This document shows, one piece after another, positions 1-7,661 of a stretch of 58,322 nt of DNA. Every line of letters begins with the position of its first letter. Position 1 is the stretch's first letter. The DNA comes from Planctomycetota bacterium (GTDB lineage: Bacteria > Planctomycetota > UBA8108 > UBA1146): contig JAAZXB010000018.1 of NCBI GenBank assembly GCA_014240375.1, forward strand, positions 1 to 58,322. Reading direction: 5' to 3'. The notes beneath the pieces are model-generated. The model saw only the letters and a program-made list of their open reading frames with translations, searched no databases and had not been told where the DNA came from. Both the position numbers and the translations under genes were made by a program.

Positions 1-2
1 AG

Positions 3-360
3 GGTTCCTTGGCGGGCTTCTTCACCGACAGTGGTCAGGCTCTCGGCAACTACAAGAGTTTCGGTGTCGCCCTCGGCGACCTTGATGGCGATGGCGATCT
101 CGATGCTTGGGTCGCAAACAGGGGCCAACCAAACAGCGTCTTCATGAACCTGACACCCTGCTTCCAAGATGACGACGGCGACGGCATCCCCAACGATTGC
201 GACATCGACCAGACCCAAGGCGATGATTGCGATGGCAACGGCGAGGACGACACCTGCCAACCCGATACCGATGCCGATGGCCTCATCGACCCCTGCGACG
301 ACGACATCGACGGCGATGGCATCCCCAACGACTGTGACTCCGATCTAGGTGGCGAGGACT
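3..360 (+). CDS. Partial FG-GAP / TSP3 repeat protein, broken at both ends
   Basis: The reading frame is open from the window edge, so the 5' part lies outside. It holds one FG-GAP-type repeat (ALGDLDGDGDLDAWV) and then one and a half calcium-binding thrombospondin type 3 units (DGDGIPNDCD, TCQPDTDADG). The arrangement is the same as in the giant protein at 49882-54423, so this is part of a paralogue, presumably secreted and Ca-binding. The repeat pattern stops abruptly at GGED near position 360, where the next expected residue would be Cys; the following bases belong to another gene in reverse. The apparent stop at 399-401 is therefore not the natural end. The family is clear; the exact breakpoint is uncertain by about ten bases. 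Confidence 0.62.
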
Positions 361-706
361 GGACCATGTCAGAGCTGCTCCAGCGCCAGTCGAAGATGTG
401 AAACTTGTCAGAGACCTGAGCCGCTTCGATCATCGCCCCTAGCCCGCCCACATCCTGGATCGTCACGATCAGGCACAGCAGCGCGCCACCGATCAACACG
501 AACACCTGCAACACATCGGTCCAGATCACCGCCGAGATACCGCCGAGTACGGTATAGATCGTCGCCAGCAGCCCCATCAGGGCGATGCACAGGTAAGTGT
601 CCATCGCAGTCACCGCCGATAGCGCAATCGCCGGCAACAGCAGCACGATGCCCATCCGTCCCAGTTGAAACAGGATGAAGATGGCGCTGGCGAGCACCCG
701 CACCAC
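360..706 (-). pseudogene. Inverted internal fragment of a sodium:solute symporter
   Basis: On the minus strand this piece encodes a stretch typical of the middle of SSS-family symporters: FILFQLGRMGIVLLLPA, then a helix ending YTVLGGISAVIWTDVLQ, then IFDWRWSSSDM. It has no start or stop of its own. The C-terminal half of a symporter of the same kind begins at about 702 on the opposite strand. Compared with normal SSS proteins (about 500 residues), this fragment should lie directly before that half, with some 35-40 residues between them that are not present here, and about 110 N-terminal residues are missing too. A short shared string (accacc) lies at the 702-707 junction. Seen directly: the two pieces and their opposite orientation. 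Inferred: they once formed one gene. Confidence 0.7.
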
Positions 707-1427
707 CCCCGATGAGAAGCAGGCGGCCAAGGGGCTGTGGCTCAATCTGATCATCACGATTCCCACCGGAATCCTTTTCTACGGCCTCGGGACAGCACTG
801 TATGTCTATTACACATCGCACCCGCTGGAGCAGTCGATGCTGCCGGCGGCGACCGATCAACTGGTGCCGTGGTTCGTGGTCACGCACTTGCCATCAGGGG
901 TCGCCGGTGTGGTGGTGGCGGGGATCTTTGCCGCGGCGATGAGTTCGCTCGATAGCTCGATGAACAGCATCAGTGCCGCAGTGGTGAATGATTTCTATCT
1001 TCGCTGTGTCCCGAAGGCTCGAGCAGAGGATTCGCTTTCGTTGGCGAAGCGCTTGACCCTGGTGCTGGGGATCATCGGTACCGGTGCCGCCATGGTGCTG
1101 GCGACCTACGAGATCAAGTATCTGTTCGATTTCTTCCAGAGGGTGTTGGGGTTGTTCGGTGGCGGGCTGCTCGGAGTGTTCCTGCTGGCAGTGTTCACGC
1201 GTCGTTGTAACGCTACCGGCGCGCTGGTGGGGTTGGTTACCGGAGCTGCCATGACGATGGCGGTGGCGTTTGGCACCGATATCAATTTCCTGCTGTATGC
1301 AGCCATCGGTTCGTGCACTTGCTTCGTGGTCGGCTATCTGGTCAGCATGATGACGGGTGGGCAGGATCGTGACCTGGCCGGCTTGACGCTGGCGACGCTG
1401 AAGGATGTCCGCAATGACGCTGGATGA
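702..1427 (+). CDS. Sodium:solute symporter, C-terminal half (5' truncated)
   Basis: This is the second half of an SSS-family secondary transporter. It starts inside a conserved segment (TTPDEKQAAKGLW) and runs through GVAGVVVAGIFAAAMSSLDS, the hallmark helix before the extracellular gate, and several more membrane helices to the stop. The ATG at 675 that opens the frame lies in the inverted neighbour and is not a real start. The stop overlaps the start of the 2-epimerase gene, so symporter and epimerase were probably co-transcribed; such pairs are common in sialic-acid or amino-sugar use, and the substrate may be of that type (inference). As it stands the protein would not be functional. Confidence 0.8.
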   Translation, partial: TTPDEKQAAKGLWLNLIITIPTGILFYGLGTALYVYYTSHPLEQSMLPAATDQLVPWFVVTHLPSGVAGVVVAGIFAAAMSSLDSSMNSISAAVVNDFYLRCVPKARAEDSLSLAKRLTLVLGIIGTGAAMVLATYEIKYLFDFFQRVLGLFGGGLLGVFLLAVFTRRCNATGALVGLVTGAAMTMAVAFGTDINFLLYAAIGSCTCFVVGYLVSMMTGGQDRDLAGLTLATLKDVRNDAG

Positions 1428-2592
1428 TCTGACACCGCAACTGGAGAGCTATCGCTCCGATCTGGTTGGAGAAACGCTACCCTTCTGGATCGAGCACGGC
1501 TGGGATCGCCAGCATGGTGGTATCGTCACTTCGCTCGATCGGGACGGTAGCCGCATCGATGGAGACAAGTCGATGTGGTTTCAGGGGCGAACCGCCTGGA
1601 TGTATGCCACCGCTTACAACACCGTCGAGCAGGATCCACGGTGGCTCGAGTTTGCCACCTCCTGTCTGCAATTCCTGGAGCAGCACGGTTTCGATGATGA
1701 TGGCCGTATGTACTTCCTCGTCACCGAAGATGGCAAGCCGCTGCGCAAGCGCCGTTATGTCTATTCGGAGGCGTTTGCATCGATGGCCTACAGCGCCTGC
1801 GCCAGAGCCACCAGCAACGAACAGTGGGCCGAGCGTGCCCGGCAACTGTTCGATCAGTACACCCGGGTTTCCTTCGAGCCGGGGGTGATGGAGCCGAAGG
1901 TCGATGCGGAGACTCGGCCATCCAAGGGGTGCGGACCGCTGATGATCTGCCTTCACCTGGCGCAGCAGCTGCGTGACAACATCGGCGATGCATCGATGGA
2001 TTCGTGGATCGATCGCTGCATCGGGGAGATCGAGCACGACTTCTGCAAGGCGGATCTGGGTGTGGTGATGGAAACGGTGTCCCCCACCGGTCAGATCATC
2101 GACAGTTTCGAAGGTCGTCTGTTGAATCCGGGACACGCCATCGAGGCGGCGTGGTTCATCCTGCACGAGGCCAAGCATCGAGGGGGAGATGCCCATCTGG
2201 TTTCGTTGGGCGTGCAGATGCTCGACTGGATGTGGCAACGGGGCTGGGATGAAGAGTACGGCGGTCTGTATTCGTTTCGAGACGTGTACGACCATCCGGT
2301 TCAAGAGCCGAATCACGACATGAAGTACTGGTGGCCCCACACCGAGGCGATCATCGCGACGCTACTGGCGTATCAACTGACCGGGGATGAACGCCACGCC
2401 GAACGCTTCCGCAGGGTTCACGACTGGACACGGAAGCACTTCGCAGATCCACAGCATGGCGAGTGGTATGGCTACCTGCACCGCGATGGAACCCCGGCGC
2501 TGAAACTCAAGGGCAACCACTGGAAGGGCCCCTATCACCTGCCGCGGATGCAGTGGTATGCATCGCAGTTGATCGATGGCGATTGCCGATGA
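1405..2592 (+). CDS. N-acylglucosamine 2-epimerase (AGE) family protein
   Basis: A 395-residue cytoplasmic (alpha/alpha)6-barrel protein of the AGE family, which interconverts N-acylglucosamine and N-acylmannosamine or epimerises related sugars. Family marks are the start HGWDRQHGGIVTSLDRDG, the MWFQGRTAWMYA segment, the conserved NPGHAIEAAWF and the His-rich DMKYWWPHTEAI segment carrying catalytic histidines, and the C-terminal GPYHLPRMQWY. Length matches full family members. The first ATG (1405) overlaps the symporter stop by 23 bases; an internal ATG at 1414 is the alternative. It forms an operon with the broken symporter and the downstream C39-like gene (ATGA overlap). Cellobiose 2-epimerases share the fold, so substrate is not certain. 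Confidence 0.87.
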   Translation: MSAMTLDDLTPQLESYRSDLVGETLPFWIEHGWDRQHGGIVTSLDRDGSRIDGDKSMWFQGRTAWMYATAYNTVEQDPRWLEFATSCLQFLEQHGFDDDGRMYFLVTEDGKPLRKRRYVYSEAFASMAYSACARATSNEQWAERARQLFDQYTRVSFEPGVMEPKVDAETRPSKGCGPLMICLHLAQQLRDNIGDASMDSWIDRCIGEIEHDFCKADLGVVMETVSPTGQIIDSFEGRLLNPGHAIEAAWFILHEAKHRGGDAHLVSLGVQMLDWMWQRGWDEEYGGLYSFRDVYDHPVQEPNHDMKYWWPHTEAIIATLLAYQLTGDERHAERFRRVHDWTRKHFADPQHGEWYGYLHRDGTPALKLKGNHWKGPYHLPRMQWYASQLIDGDCR

Positions 2593-3425
2593 TTCCATTG
2601 CTGTTGGCCGGTCCAATTCTGCTCACGTTGCTGGCTCTTGCCTGCGGCTTTCGTGCAGCCAGGTCAGACTCCGACCTGACCGTCGACAACGCACTGAGCC
2701 GATCCCCTCTACTGGTGGCGATCTCGATGCTGCTTGCGTTGATCGGAATGGCGGCTGTCGGCATGAAACTGTCCGATCGATTCTGCCAGCTCTTTCCGCT
2801 GCTGTTTCAGCATTATTCGACGTGGATCAGCTGGCTTGCCCTCGCCTCGTTGTTTGCAGTGATCTCGGGGTATGGCCTGGGCCTGGCAATTTCCAGGGGG
2901 CATAAACAGACTCGAAGTTTGCTGCTCGCGATATTGCTGGTACAGGTCGCTCAGGGGTTGCTCTGTGTGCGACTCTACTCGCCGATCGGCCCCGAACTGG
3001 GCCCCGGAGTCACCACCGATGGGGGTGTTGTGCTACAGACACACGGCTCCACCTGTGTTGCGGCATCTCTGGCCAACGTTTCCAGGCACTTCGATATCGA
3101 TCTGGATGAGAAGGAGGCGGCGGGTCTGCTTCTGACCACCGTGTACGGAACGGCTCCGGGCCAGCTGCGATTTGTTCTGGACCAGCTGGGCTTTTCCTTC
3201 ACCACCCTCGATCCGAAACAGCCATCACTGGCGGATGTGCCACCACCGGCGATCTTGTTCGTCGATCATCCGGCACTCGGCAGGGAGAGCCATGCCGTCA
3301 TGTACCGCGCCATCACCGAGGGCGGTTACGAAATCTACGAGCCGCTGAAGGGCGCGATCATCTGGGACCGGCAGACCCTCGAAGCTCGTTGGCACGGCAA
3401 TGGCATCGCCTGCACTCGCCGCTGA
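2589..3425 (+). CDS. Membrane-anchored C39-like papain-fold peptidase
   Basis: I chose the ATG at 2589 because it overlaps the epimerase stop (ATGA), giving 278 residues; the longer frame from 2463 lies inside the epimerase. About three N-terminal hydrophobic helices (residues 1-120) precede a soluble domain that resembles peptidase C39: Gln in LQTHGSTCVAASLANV with Cys near residue 156, His in RESHAVMYR near 235, and the third-residue segment YEIYEPLKG where the usual Asp-Pro is Glu-Pro. C39 domains cleave after double-glycine leaders, but many stand-alone bacterial members have no known substrate. No ABC domain is attached. Role unknown; possibly cleavage of a small exported peptide. Confidence 0.6.
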   Translation: MIPLLLAGPILLTLLALACGFRAARSDSDLTVDNALSRSPLLVAISMLLALIGMAAVGMKLSDRFCQLFPLLFQHYSTWISWLALASLFAVISGYGLGLAISRGHKQTRSLLLAILLVQVAQGLLCVRLYSPIGPELGPGVTTDGGVVLQTHGSTCVAASLANVSRHFDIDLDEKEAAGLLLTTVYGTAPGQLRFVLDQLGFSFTTLDPKQPSLADVPPPAILFVDHPALGRESHAVMYRAITEGGYEIYEPLKGAIIWDRQTLEARWHGNGIACTRR

Positions 3426-3525
3426 GAGCCAGCGGGGCCAGCAGGACAAATCGATCGGGTTCCTCGGCGAGAGGTGCCATCGTGTCGAAACGCAATCGTG
3501 GTCGCACGGCGATGGCCATCGCTGA

Positions 3526-3879
3526 TCACCGGGCAGGGTTCTCATCCCTAGCGGCCAGTGCTGTTTCCGGCTTCCGGATCCGATCGTGTTGTTCCTTCAC
3601 GCACGCTCCCATGATCAGGAAGCACATTACTAACAAAGCCCCGTTACTCTCCACATCTGCAATGCCGTCCCCCGGCCTGCCCCCCCACCACAACCTGTTG
3701 ATCAGATCGAAGCCTAAAAACCAAACACACAGGCCTGCTGCCACATATGGATAAGTCTTCTGACGGAGGGCTTTATCTCGGCTGATCACCCTCGAGAAAA
3801 ACCCCTTTTTCTCCTGGCTGTTGGCCCGAGTATTCTCCGGCGCCTCGCTCTGGTCCTGTTGGTCCTTCTCTTGTGTCAT
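3526..3879 (-). CDS. Small two-helix membrane protein of the tandem HDRI family, copy 5
   Basis: A 117-residue protein with a charged N-terminus (MTQEKDQQDQS), one membrane helix near YVAAGLCVWFLGFDLI, an acidic loop, a second helix near ALLVMCFLIMGACV, and a short C-terminal helix opening with EQHDRI. It is the last gene of a five-copy tandem array. The tail (ETALAARDENPAR) is shorter and more diverged than in the copies at 3931 and 5222, so it may be decaying. The start is fixed by the shared leader: a CCTG...CAGG element ends 23 bases upstream and the CGGAG Shine-Dalgarno lies between. No known family recognised. Confidence 0.6.
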   Translation of the reverse strand: MTQEKDQQDQSEAPENTRANSQEKKGFFSRVISRDKALRQKTYPYVAAGLCVWFLGFDLINRLWWGGRPGDGIADVESNGALLVMCFLIMGACVKEQHDRIRKPETALAARDENPAR

Positions 3880-3930
3880 GACGAACTCCGTTTCACCTTG
3901 CTCCTGCTACCGTCTTGCCGCCAGGATGGA

Positions 3931-4407
3931 TCACTCCGTAGGTTTCTGTTTCAACTCGGCCAGTGCTGTTTCCAGCTTCTGGAACCGTTTCTGGATCCGA
4001 TCGTGTTGTTGCTTCAGGCCGCGCATCAGGGCCGATCCCATCAGTAAGAAAAAAAATGGCAACATAATGCTCATGGTGGTACCGACTCGCTGATCCCCGC
4101 TGGCCAGATCGCCCCACAGGTAAATCAGCAGGAAAAACAAACTCATGACTGCCGCCCCATATGCGGAGGCCTTCACATAAAGGGGGTCATCTGGGTTTTT
4201 CATCCGCGCGGAAAGCCCCGATTTCCATGAGTAGATACCGACTGCAAACATCAGCGCCAGCAAGACAGCCAGTCCCGTCATGAAGTCCGTCAGTTCGAAC
4301 TGCGCCCCCTGCCCCGAGGTGGCCAGCGACAGTGACTGCTCCTGACTGTTGGCCAGAGTGTTCTCCAGCACCTCGTTCCAGTCCCGTGGGGTCTTCTCTT
4401 CTGTCAT
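3931..4407 (-). CDS. Small multi-helix membrane protein of the tandem HDRI family, copy 4
   Basis: The longest of the five paralogues at 158 residues. After a polar N-terminus (MTEEKTPRDWNEV) come three likely membrane helices (around MTGLAVLLALMFAVGIYSW, AAVMSLFFLLIYLW and IMLPFFFLLMGSALM), one more than in the others. The final helix runs directly into the conserved charged tail QQHDRIQKRFQKLETALAEL, predicted as a cytoplasmic coiled coil. The N-terminus resembles that of copy 5 (ENTLANSQE against ENTRANSQE), which suggests these two are the closest pair. The AAAGGAAC ribosome site and the upstream leader element support the start. The first gene of the array (5222) has an almost identical tail. 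Function unknown. Confidence 0.65.
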   Translation of the reverse strand: MTEEKTPRDWNEVLENTLANSQEQSLSLATSGQGAQFELTDFMTGLAVLLALMFAVGIYSWKSGLSARMKNPDDPLYVKASAYGAAVMSLFFLLIYLWGDLASGDQRVGTTMSIMLPFFFLLMGSALMRGLKQQHDRIQKRFQKLETALAELKQKPTE

Positions 4408-4458
4408 GACCAGTTCCTTTCATGGGTCCTCTGCTACGGCATTGCCGCCAGGAGTGGA

Positions 4459-4797
4459 TCACTCCGCAGGTTTCTCTTTCAACTCAGCCAGGGAAGCCTC
4501 CAGTGCCTGGATCTGCTGCTGGATCCGATCGTGTTGGTCCTTCAGGACATCTCCTATCAGGACGAAGGATATTCCCAGAAAGAACCACAACATTCCTCGA
4601 GATACTGAATCGGATTCATTTACGGCATCTGTATGATCTTCCTGGAAGATGAAAAACATGAGCAACGGTTTTAGCATGATCGCAAGACTTGTGATCGCGG
4701 CAGCAAAACAAAAGAACGCCGGTATTTTCAGTCCGTACCGTTGACGAAGGGTGTCGTAAGCATTCAAGCGCTTCGTCGGGTTCTCATTCGTAGCCAT
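4459..4797 (-). CDS. Small two-helix membrane protein of the tandem HDRI family, copy 3
   Basis: I place the start at the ATG at 4797, not at the upstream in-frame ATG (4869), because AAGGAGC lies just before it and the array's leader element sits 23 bases upstream as in every other copy; this gives 112 residues (MATNENPTKRLNAY). Two membrane helices (IPAFFCFAAAITSLAIM, with a hydrophobic extension, and MLWFFLGISFVLIG) are separated by an acidic loop containing DHTDAVNESDS. The tail KDQHDRIQQQIQALEASLAEL keeps the HDRI motif and heptad pattern. Role not recognised; the conserved cytoplasmic helix suggests the paralogues may interact with each other or with one partner. Confidence 0.65.
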   Translation of the reverse strand: MATNENPTKRLNAYDTLRQRYGLKIPAFFCFAAAITSLAIMLKPLLMFFIFQEDHTDAVNESDSVSRGMLWFFLGISFVLIGDVLKDQHDRIQQQIQALEASLAELKEKPAE

Positions 4798-4849
4798 GAC
4801 GAGCTCCTTTTCACATGGCTCCTGCTGCGGTTTTCCCGCCAGGAGTGGA

Positions 4850-5170
4850 TCACTCCGCAGGTAGCTCATCCCTCTTGGTCAGTTCCTGTTCCACCGCCTG
4901 GATCCTCTTACCTTGCAGGTTCATCGCCATACCCACCATCCCGAAGCAAAGGGGCAACCAAATGACCAGGTGCAAGATCATCATCATCCAGAGCATCTCC
5001 AGCGCCTGAGCGCTTTCTGGATCCTGGCCAGAGCTGGTTGGATTCGTGGAGAGATAGTTCACAACTGCAGCAGCCGTAGTGACTGCTGCGATGACAGACA
5101 AGTTTAACGCACCGAAATACAAATAGAACTTGGCCGAGAAATTCACTTTCTCGTATTCACTCACAAACAT
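4850..5170 (-). CDS. Small two-helix membrane protein of the tandem HDRI family, copy 2 (most diverged tail)
   Basis: A 106-residue protein with an N-terminal amphipathic stretch (MFVSEYEKVNFSAKF), helix one around LNLSVIAAVTTAAAVVNYL, a short polar loop (TNPTSSGQDPESAQ) and helix two around MMMILHLVIWLPLCFGMVGM. The tail is QGKRIQAVEQELTKRDELPAE: the usual QHDRI has become QGKRI, but length, charge pattern and the final PAE are kept. The leader element and the AAGGAGCTCGTC ribosome site are nearly identical to those of copies 1 and 3. It is a clear member by position and leader even though the tail is diverged. Function unknown. Confidence 0.6.
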   Translation of the reverse strand: MFVSEYEKVNFSAKFYLYFGALNLSVIAAVTTAAAVVNYLSTNPTSSGQDPESAQALEMLWMMMILHLVIWLPLCFGMVGMAMNLQGKRIQAVEQELTKRDELPAE

Positions 5171-5221
5171 GACGAGCTCCTTTTCACCTTGCTCCTGCTA
5201 CGGTCTTGCCGCCAGGATCGA

Positions 5222-5509
5222 TCACTCCGCAGTATTCTCTTTCAACTCGGCCAGTGCTGTTTCCAGCTTCTGGAACCGTTTCTTGATCCGATCGTGTTGT
5301 TGCCCTTCCGCTATCCGCATGAAGGCCCCCATGAAGAGGAAGGACACCGGCAACCAGAAGAGGAAGTGCGTCAGAGACGAAGAATTACTTTCGTCCAACC
5401 AAAGACCGTCGCCCAGGGGCAGGTACACCAAGCATCCAGTTGCAATGAAGCCCATATACGGAGCGATGGTTCTGATGGCAGACCTTTGCAATTTTTCCTC
5501 CATGGTCAT
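5222..5509 (-). CDS. Small two-helix membrane protein of the tandem HDRI family, copy 1
   Basis: First gene of the array in the direction of transcription, 95 residues. It has helix one (TIAPYMGFIATGCLVYLPL), an acidic Ser-rich loop (WLDESNSSSL), helix two (FLFWLPVSFLFMGAFM) and the full conserved tail QQHDRIKKRFQKLETALAEL ending NTAE. The AAAAAGGAGTTCGTC sequence before the ATG is a strong ribosome site. The leader element CCTG...CAGG (5533-5555) also lies before this gene although no paralogue lies upstream, so the element belongs to the 5' side of each gene. About 200 bases separate it from the cupin gene; the array promoter probably lies there. No family recognised. Confidence 0.65.
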   Translation of the reverse strand: MTMEEKLQRSAIRTIAPYMGFIATGCLVYLPLGDGLWLDESNSSSLTHFLFWLPVSFLFMGAFMRIAEGQQHDRIKKRFQKLETALAELKENTAE

Positions 5510-5708
5510 GACGAACTCCTTTTTACATTGATCCTGCTGCAGTAATACAGCCAGGAAGGGCTGCCGAGGGCAGTCCTACCCCTGCTAATCCGCAATAAGC
5601 GGCAAGCGTGACAGGGAAAGGTGGAATTTCACAAATACGGGTGCGGGACTCGCCGGTCATTTCAGGTCAAATCGCCGTCTGTGGCGTCGAGGGTGCGATT
5701 CCTGCCGA

Positions 5709-6083
5709 TCAGATCTCTTCGTAAGATTCCACGGTGATGTCTGCCTGTACATCGCCGGTGTGTTTGGTGCTCAACGGCTCAAACAGCAAGAGGTGTGTCT
5801 CTTCGGTGGCGGTTGGTTTGTGTTCGACGCCTTTGGGGACGATGAAGAACTCGCCCGGGTTCACCACCACGGTGGTGGTCTCTTCGTCGTGCCCTCTCAG
5901 TTCCAGCGACAGCTGACCCTTCATCACCATGAACAGTTCATCTTCGTCGTCGTGCTTGTGGAAGACGAACTCGCCCTCGATCTTCGCCAGGATGACCTGC
6001 TGCCCGTTCAGTTCGCCGATTCTCTTGGGAGACCATTGATCGCTGAAGAGATCGAACTTCTGCTGGATGTTGATCACGTCCAT
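5709..6083 (-). CDS. Cupin-domain protein
   Basis: A 124-residue single-domain cupin. The start at 6083 (MDVINIQQKFDLF) is preferred over the longer frame from 6149 because AAAGGACC precedes it and the longer frame would reach back to the esterase stop. Metal-binding motif 1 is seen as FHKHDDEDELFMVMKG (His, His, Glu) and motif 2 as PKGVEHKPTA. Small cupins of this kind may be mannose-6-phosphate isomerase-like enzymes or sugar- or metal-binding proteins; nothing here fixes the substrate. It follows the esterase gene by 52 bases on the same strand and is probably co-transcribed. No signal peptide, so cytoplasmic. Confidence 0.8.
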   Translation of the reverse strand: MDVINIQQKFDLFSDQWSPKRIGELNGQQVILAKIEGEFVFHKHDDEDELFMVMKGQLSLELRGHDEETTTVVVNPGEFFIVPKGVEHKPTATEETHLLLFEPLSTKHTGDVQADITVESYEEI

Positions 6084-6135
6084 CGGTGGTCCTTTTCGGG
6101 TTGCCTGGGTGGAGTGCGGAGCCTCGTAATCGGAG

Positions 6136-7521
6136 TCAGTTCGCCGCATTCTGTTTTGTCTTGTCCTCTTTTTTCTTGTCCTCTTCCACTCCGAGATCGA
6201 CGGTGATCATGCGAGTGTGAAGAAGGTAGGGATCGCGGCGATCTTTCCACGATTCGATCAACGCTTCGACCGTCTCCTTGACCTTGCCATCGTGCACCTC
6301 CTGACCGTTGTGGGTCACGGTGATGCGACTTTTTTCCTTGAGCCGATCGTTGTCGATGAAGATGGTGAAACCGTCGACATTCTCGGTTTCGATGTCGATG
6401 TTGTTCTTCCGGTCGATCTTGCCGCGGATGGTGGCGGGTTGCTTCTGGTCGGCTCGCGCATCGATGCGCAGCCAGTGCTGGCGCGGATGGTCATCACTGA
6501 TGATGGTGTGGGTCACCTCGGGAGGGTGCAGGATCCGCTTTCTGGGGGTGAGCCACTGGGTCACCCGCTGCATCATCGGGCCGTTCTCATCAAAGTTGAG
6601 GTAGTGGCCTGAACCGTCGAGTTCGTCGTAGGTGTGGTCGTACTTCCTCGACTTCAACTCCTCTGCCAGCATCTGTGAGAAGCGTACCGGCACGATGTTG
6701 TCGGTGTTGCCGTGCACGTTGTAGGAGGGCAACCACTTGAGGTTGTCGATCAGCGGCGAATAAGCGTCATTGAGGGTGTCGGTGACATAGTCTCCCATGT
6801 GCAAGCCGCCGGCGAAGGGGATGATGGCGCTGAATCGATCGGGAAACCGCATGCCGATGTTCCAGCTGCCCCAGCCCCCCATCGACATTCCCGAAAGGAC
6901 CACCCGGTTGTGGTCGATGGGGAATCGTTCGGCGAGCTGGTCGACGATCGCCATCACCAGCCCATCGGAACGGTAAGTCCACCAGTGCCGGGTGGGAGCC
7001 CCGAGGATCTCCGGCGGCAGATCGGGGTTGCTCTTGCCCGACAGCTGCTTCATGGCATCGGGTCCGACGATGATGTAGCCGTTTCGGTTGGCGAACTTGC
7101 TGTAGGCAACCGTCAGCAGTTGCCGGGCATTTCCGCCGTAGCCGTGAAGCATGATGAGGAGACCGTACTTTTTCTTTCGGGCATCGGGCACATGGATCCA
7201 CAGATCCGATTGGCGCCCATCCTCGCCAGTGATCTTTTCCTTGCGAGTGCCAGGTTCTGGGCGCTCGATGCGCACCCCCTTGGTGACCGCTCTGAGGATC
7301 TTCGCCGGCGTGCTCTTGGCGAGTTTTTCGCGGTCGCCGGCATCGAGTGCCTCGATCAGTAGATGGGTATCGGCGGTCGCGCTGACGCTCGACCGGATGG
7401 ACCCGATCTCTTCGAGACCCAGCGACGCGGTGTTGGGCGCCAGGATCAGCAGCACCAGCACCAGGTTCGCCCTCAACAGCCAGCTGGGGAGAGAGAGTCT
7501 GGGTTGTTGGGTCCGGTTCAT
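6136..7521 (-). CDS. Secreted alpha/beta hydrolase (esterase / PHB-depolymerase-like)
   Basis: A 461-residue exported protein with an N-terminal hydrophobic signal (LLRANLVLVLLILAPNTASL). The hydrolase core spans roughly residues 105-330: oxyanion loop HGYGG at 126-130, nucleophile Ser213 in GMSMGGWG, Asp274 in GNTDNIVP and His306 in GSGHYLN. This is the pattern of feruloyl/acetylxylan esterases and PHB-depolymerase-like enzymes. Residues 335-445 form an extra beta-rich domain (THTIISDDHPRQHWLRID) of a type seen in prolyl-oligopeptidase-like esterases of planctomycetes. The C-terminus is a Lys/Glu-rich tail. A polysaccharide-linked ester is the likely substrate (inference). Confidence 0.78.
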   Translation of the reverse strand: MNRTQQPRLSLPSWLLRANLVLVLLILAPNTASLGLEEIGSIRSSVSATADTHLLIEALDAGDREKLAKSTPAKILRAVTKGVRIERPEPGTRKEKITGEDGRQSDLWIHVPDARKKKYGLLIMLHGYGGNARQLLTVAYSKFANRNGYIIVGPDAMKQLSGKSNPDLPPEILGAPTRHWWTYRSDGLVMAIVDQLAERFPIDHNRVVLSGMSMGGWGSWNIGMRFPDRFSAIIPFAGGLHMGDYVTDTLNDAYSPLIDNLKWLPSYNVHGNTDNIVPVRFSQMLAEELKSRKYDHTYDELDGSGHYLNFDENGPMMQRVTQWLTPRKRILHPPEVTHTIISDDHPRQHWLRIDARADQKQPATIRGKIDRKNNIDIETENVDGFTIFIDNDRLKEKSRITVTHNGQEVHDGKVKETVEALIESWKDRRDPYLLHTRMITVDLGVEEDKKKEDKTKQNAAN

Positions 7522-7661
7522 CGGTCCTCCTTCTACTGTCGGATACGATAAACCCGCGACACAACCGGTGCAGTAGTGGTTTTACACTCGTTGCGATCCT
7601 CCCACATCGTCGTAACAATGGATACTGGCTCAGATTCCACTGATGCCTGGAAACAGGACTG

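Larger units (their letters stand above)
3903..5555 (-). repeat. Five copies of a 23-base leader element, one before each HDRI-family gene
   Basis: Copies lie at 3903-3925, 4430-4452, 4821-4843, 5194-5216 and 5533-5555. In the sense direction each begins CCTGGC and ends GCAGG (GCAGA in the second), with the complementary arms CCTG/CAGG outside and CGG/CCG inside in three of the five. Each copy ends 22-23 bases before its ATG and is followed by a Shine-Dalgarno sequence. The spacers between the genes are 51, 51, 52 and 51 bases long. The fixed spacing and position suggest a control element acting on translation or RNA stability rather than a relic of duplication alone; that role is inference. 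Confidence 0.65.

Noticed and set aside
3509..3522. GCGATGGCCATCGC palindrome between the convergent C39-like gene and the small-protein array
   Set aside because: It is only 14 bases, built of common GC-rich codon-like words, and shows no T run or other terminator sign.
5130..5531. 133-codon plus-strand frame across array genes 1 and 2
   Set aside because: It runs antisense through two genes and their spacer, which have matching paralogues, leaders and ribosome sites on the minus strand.
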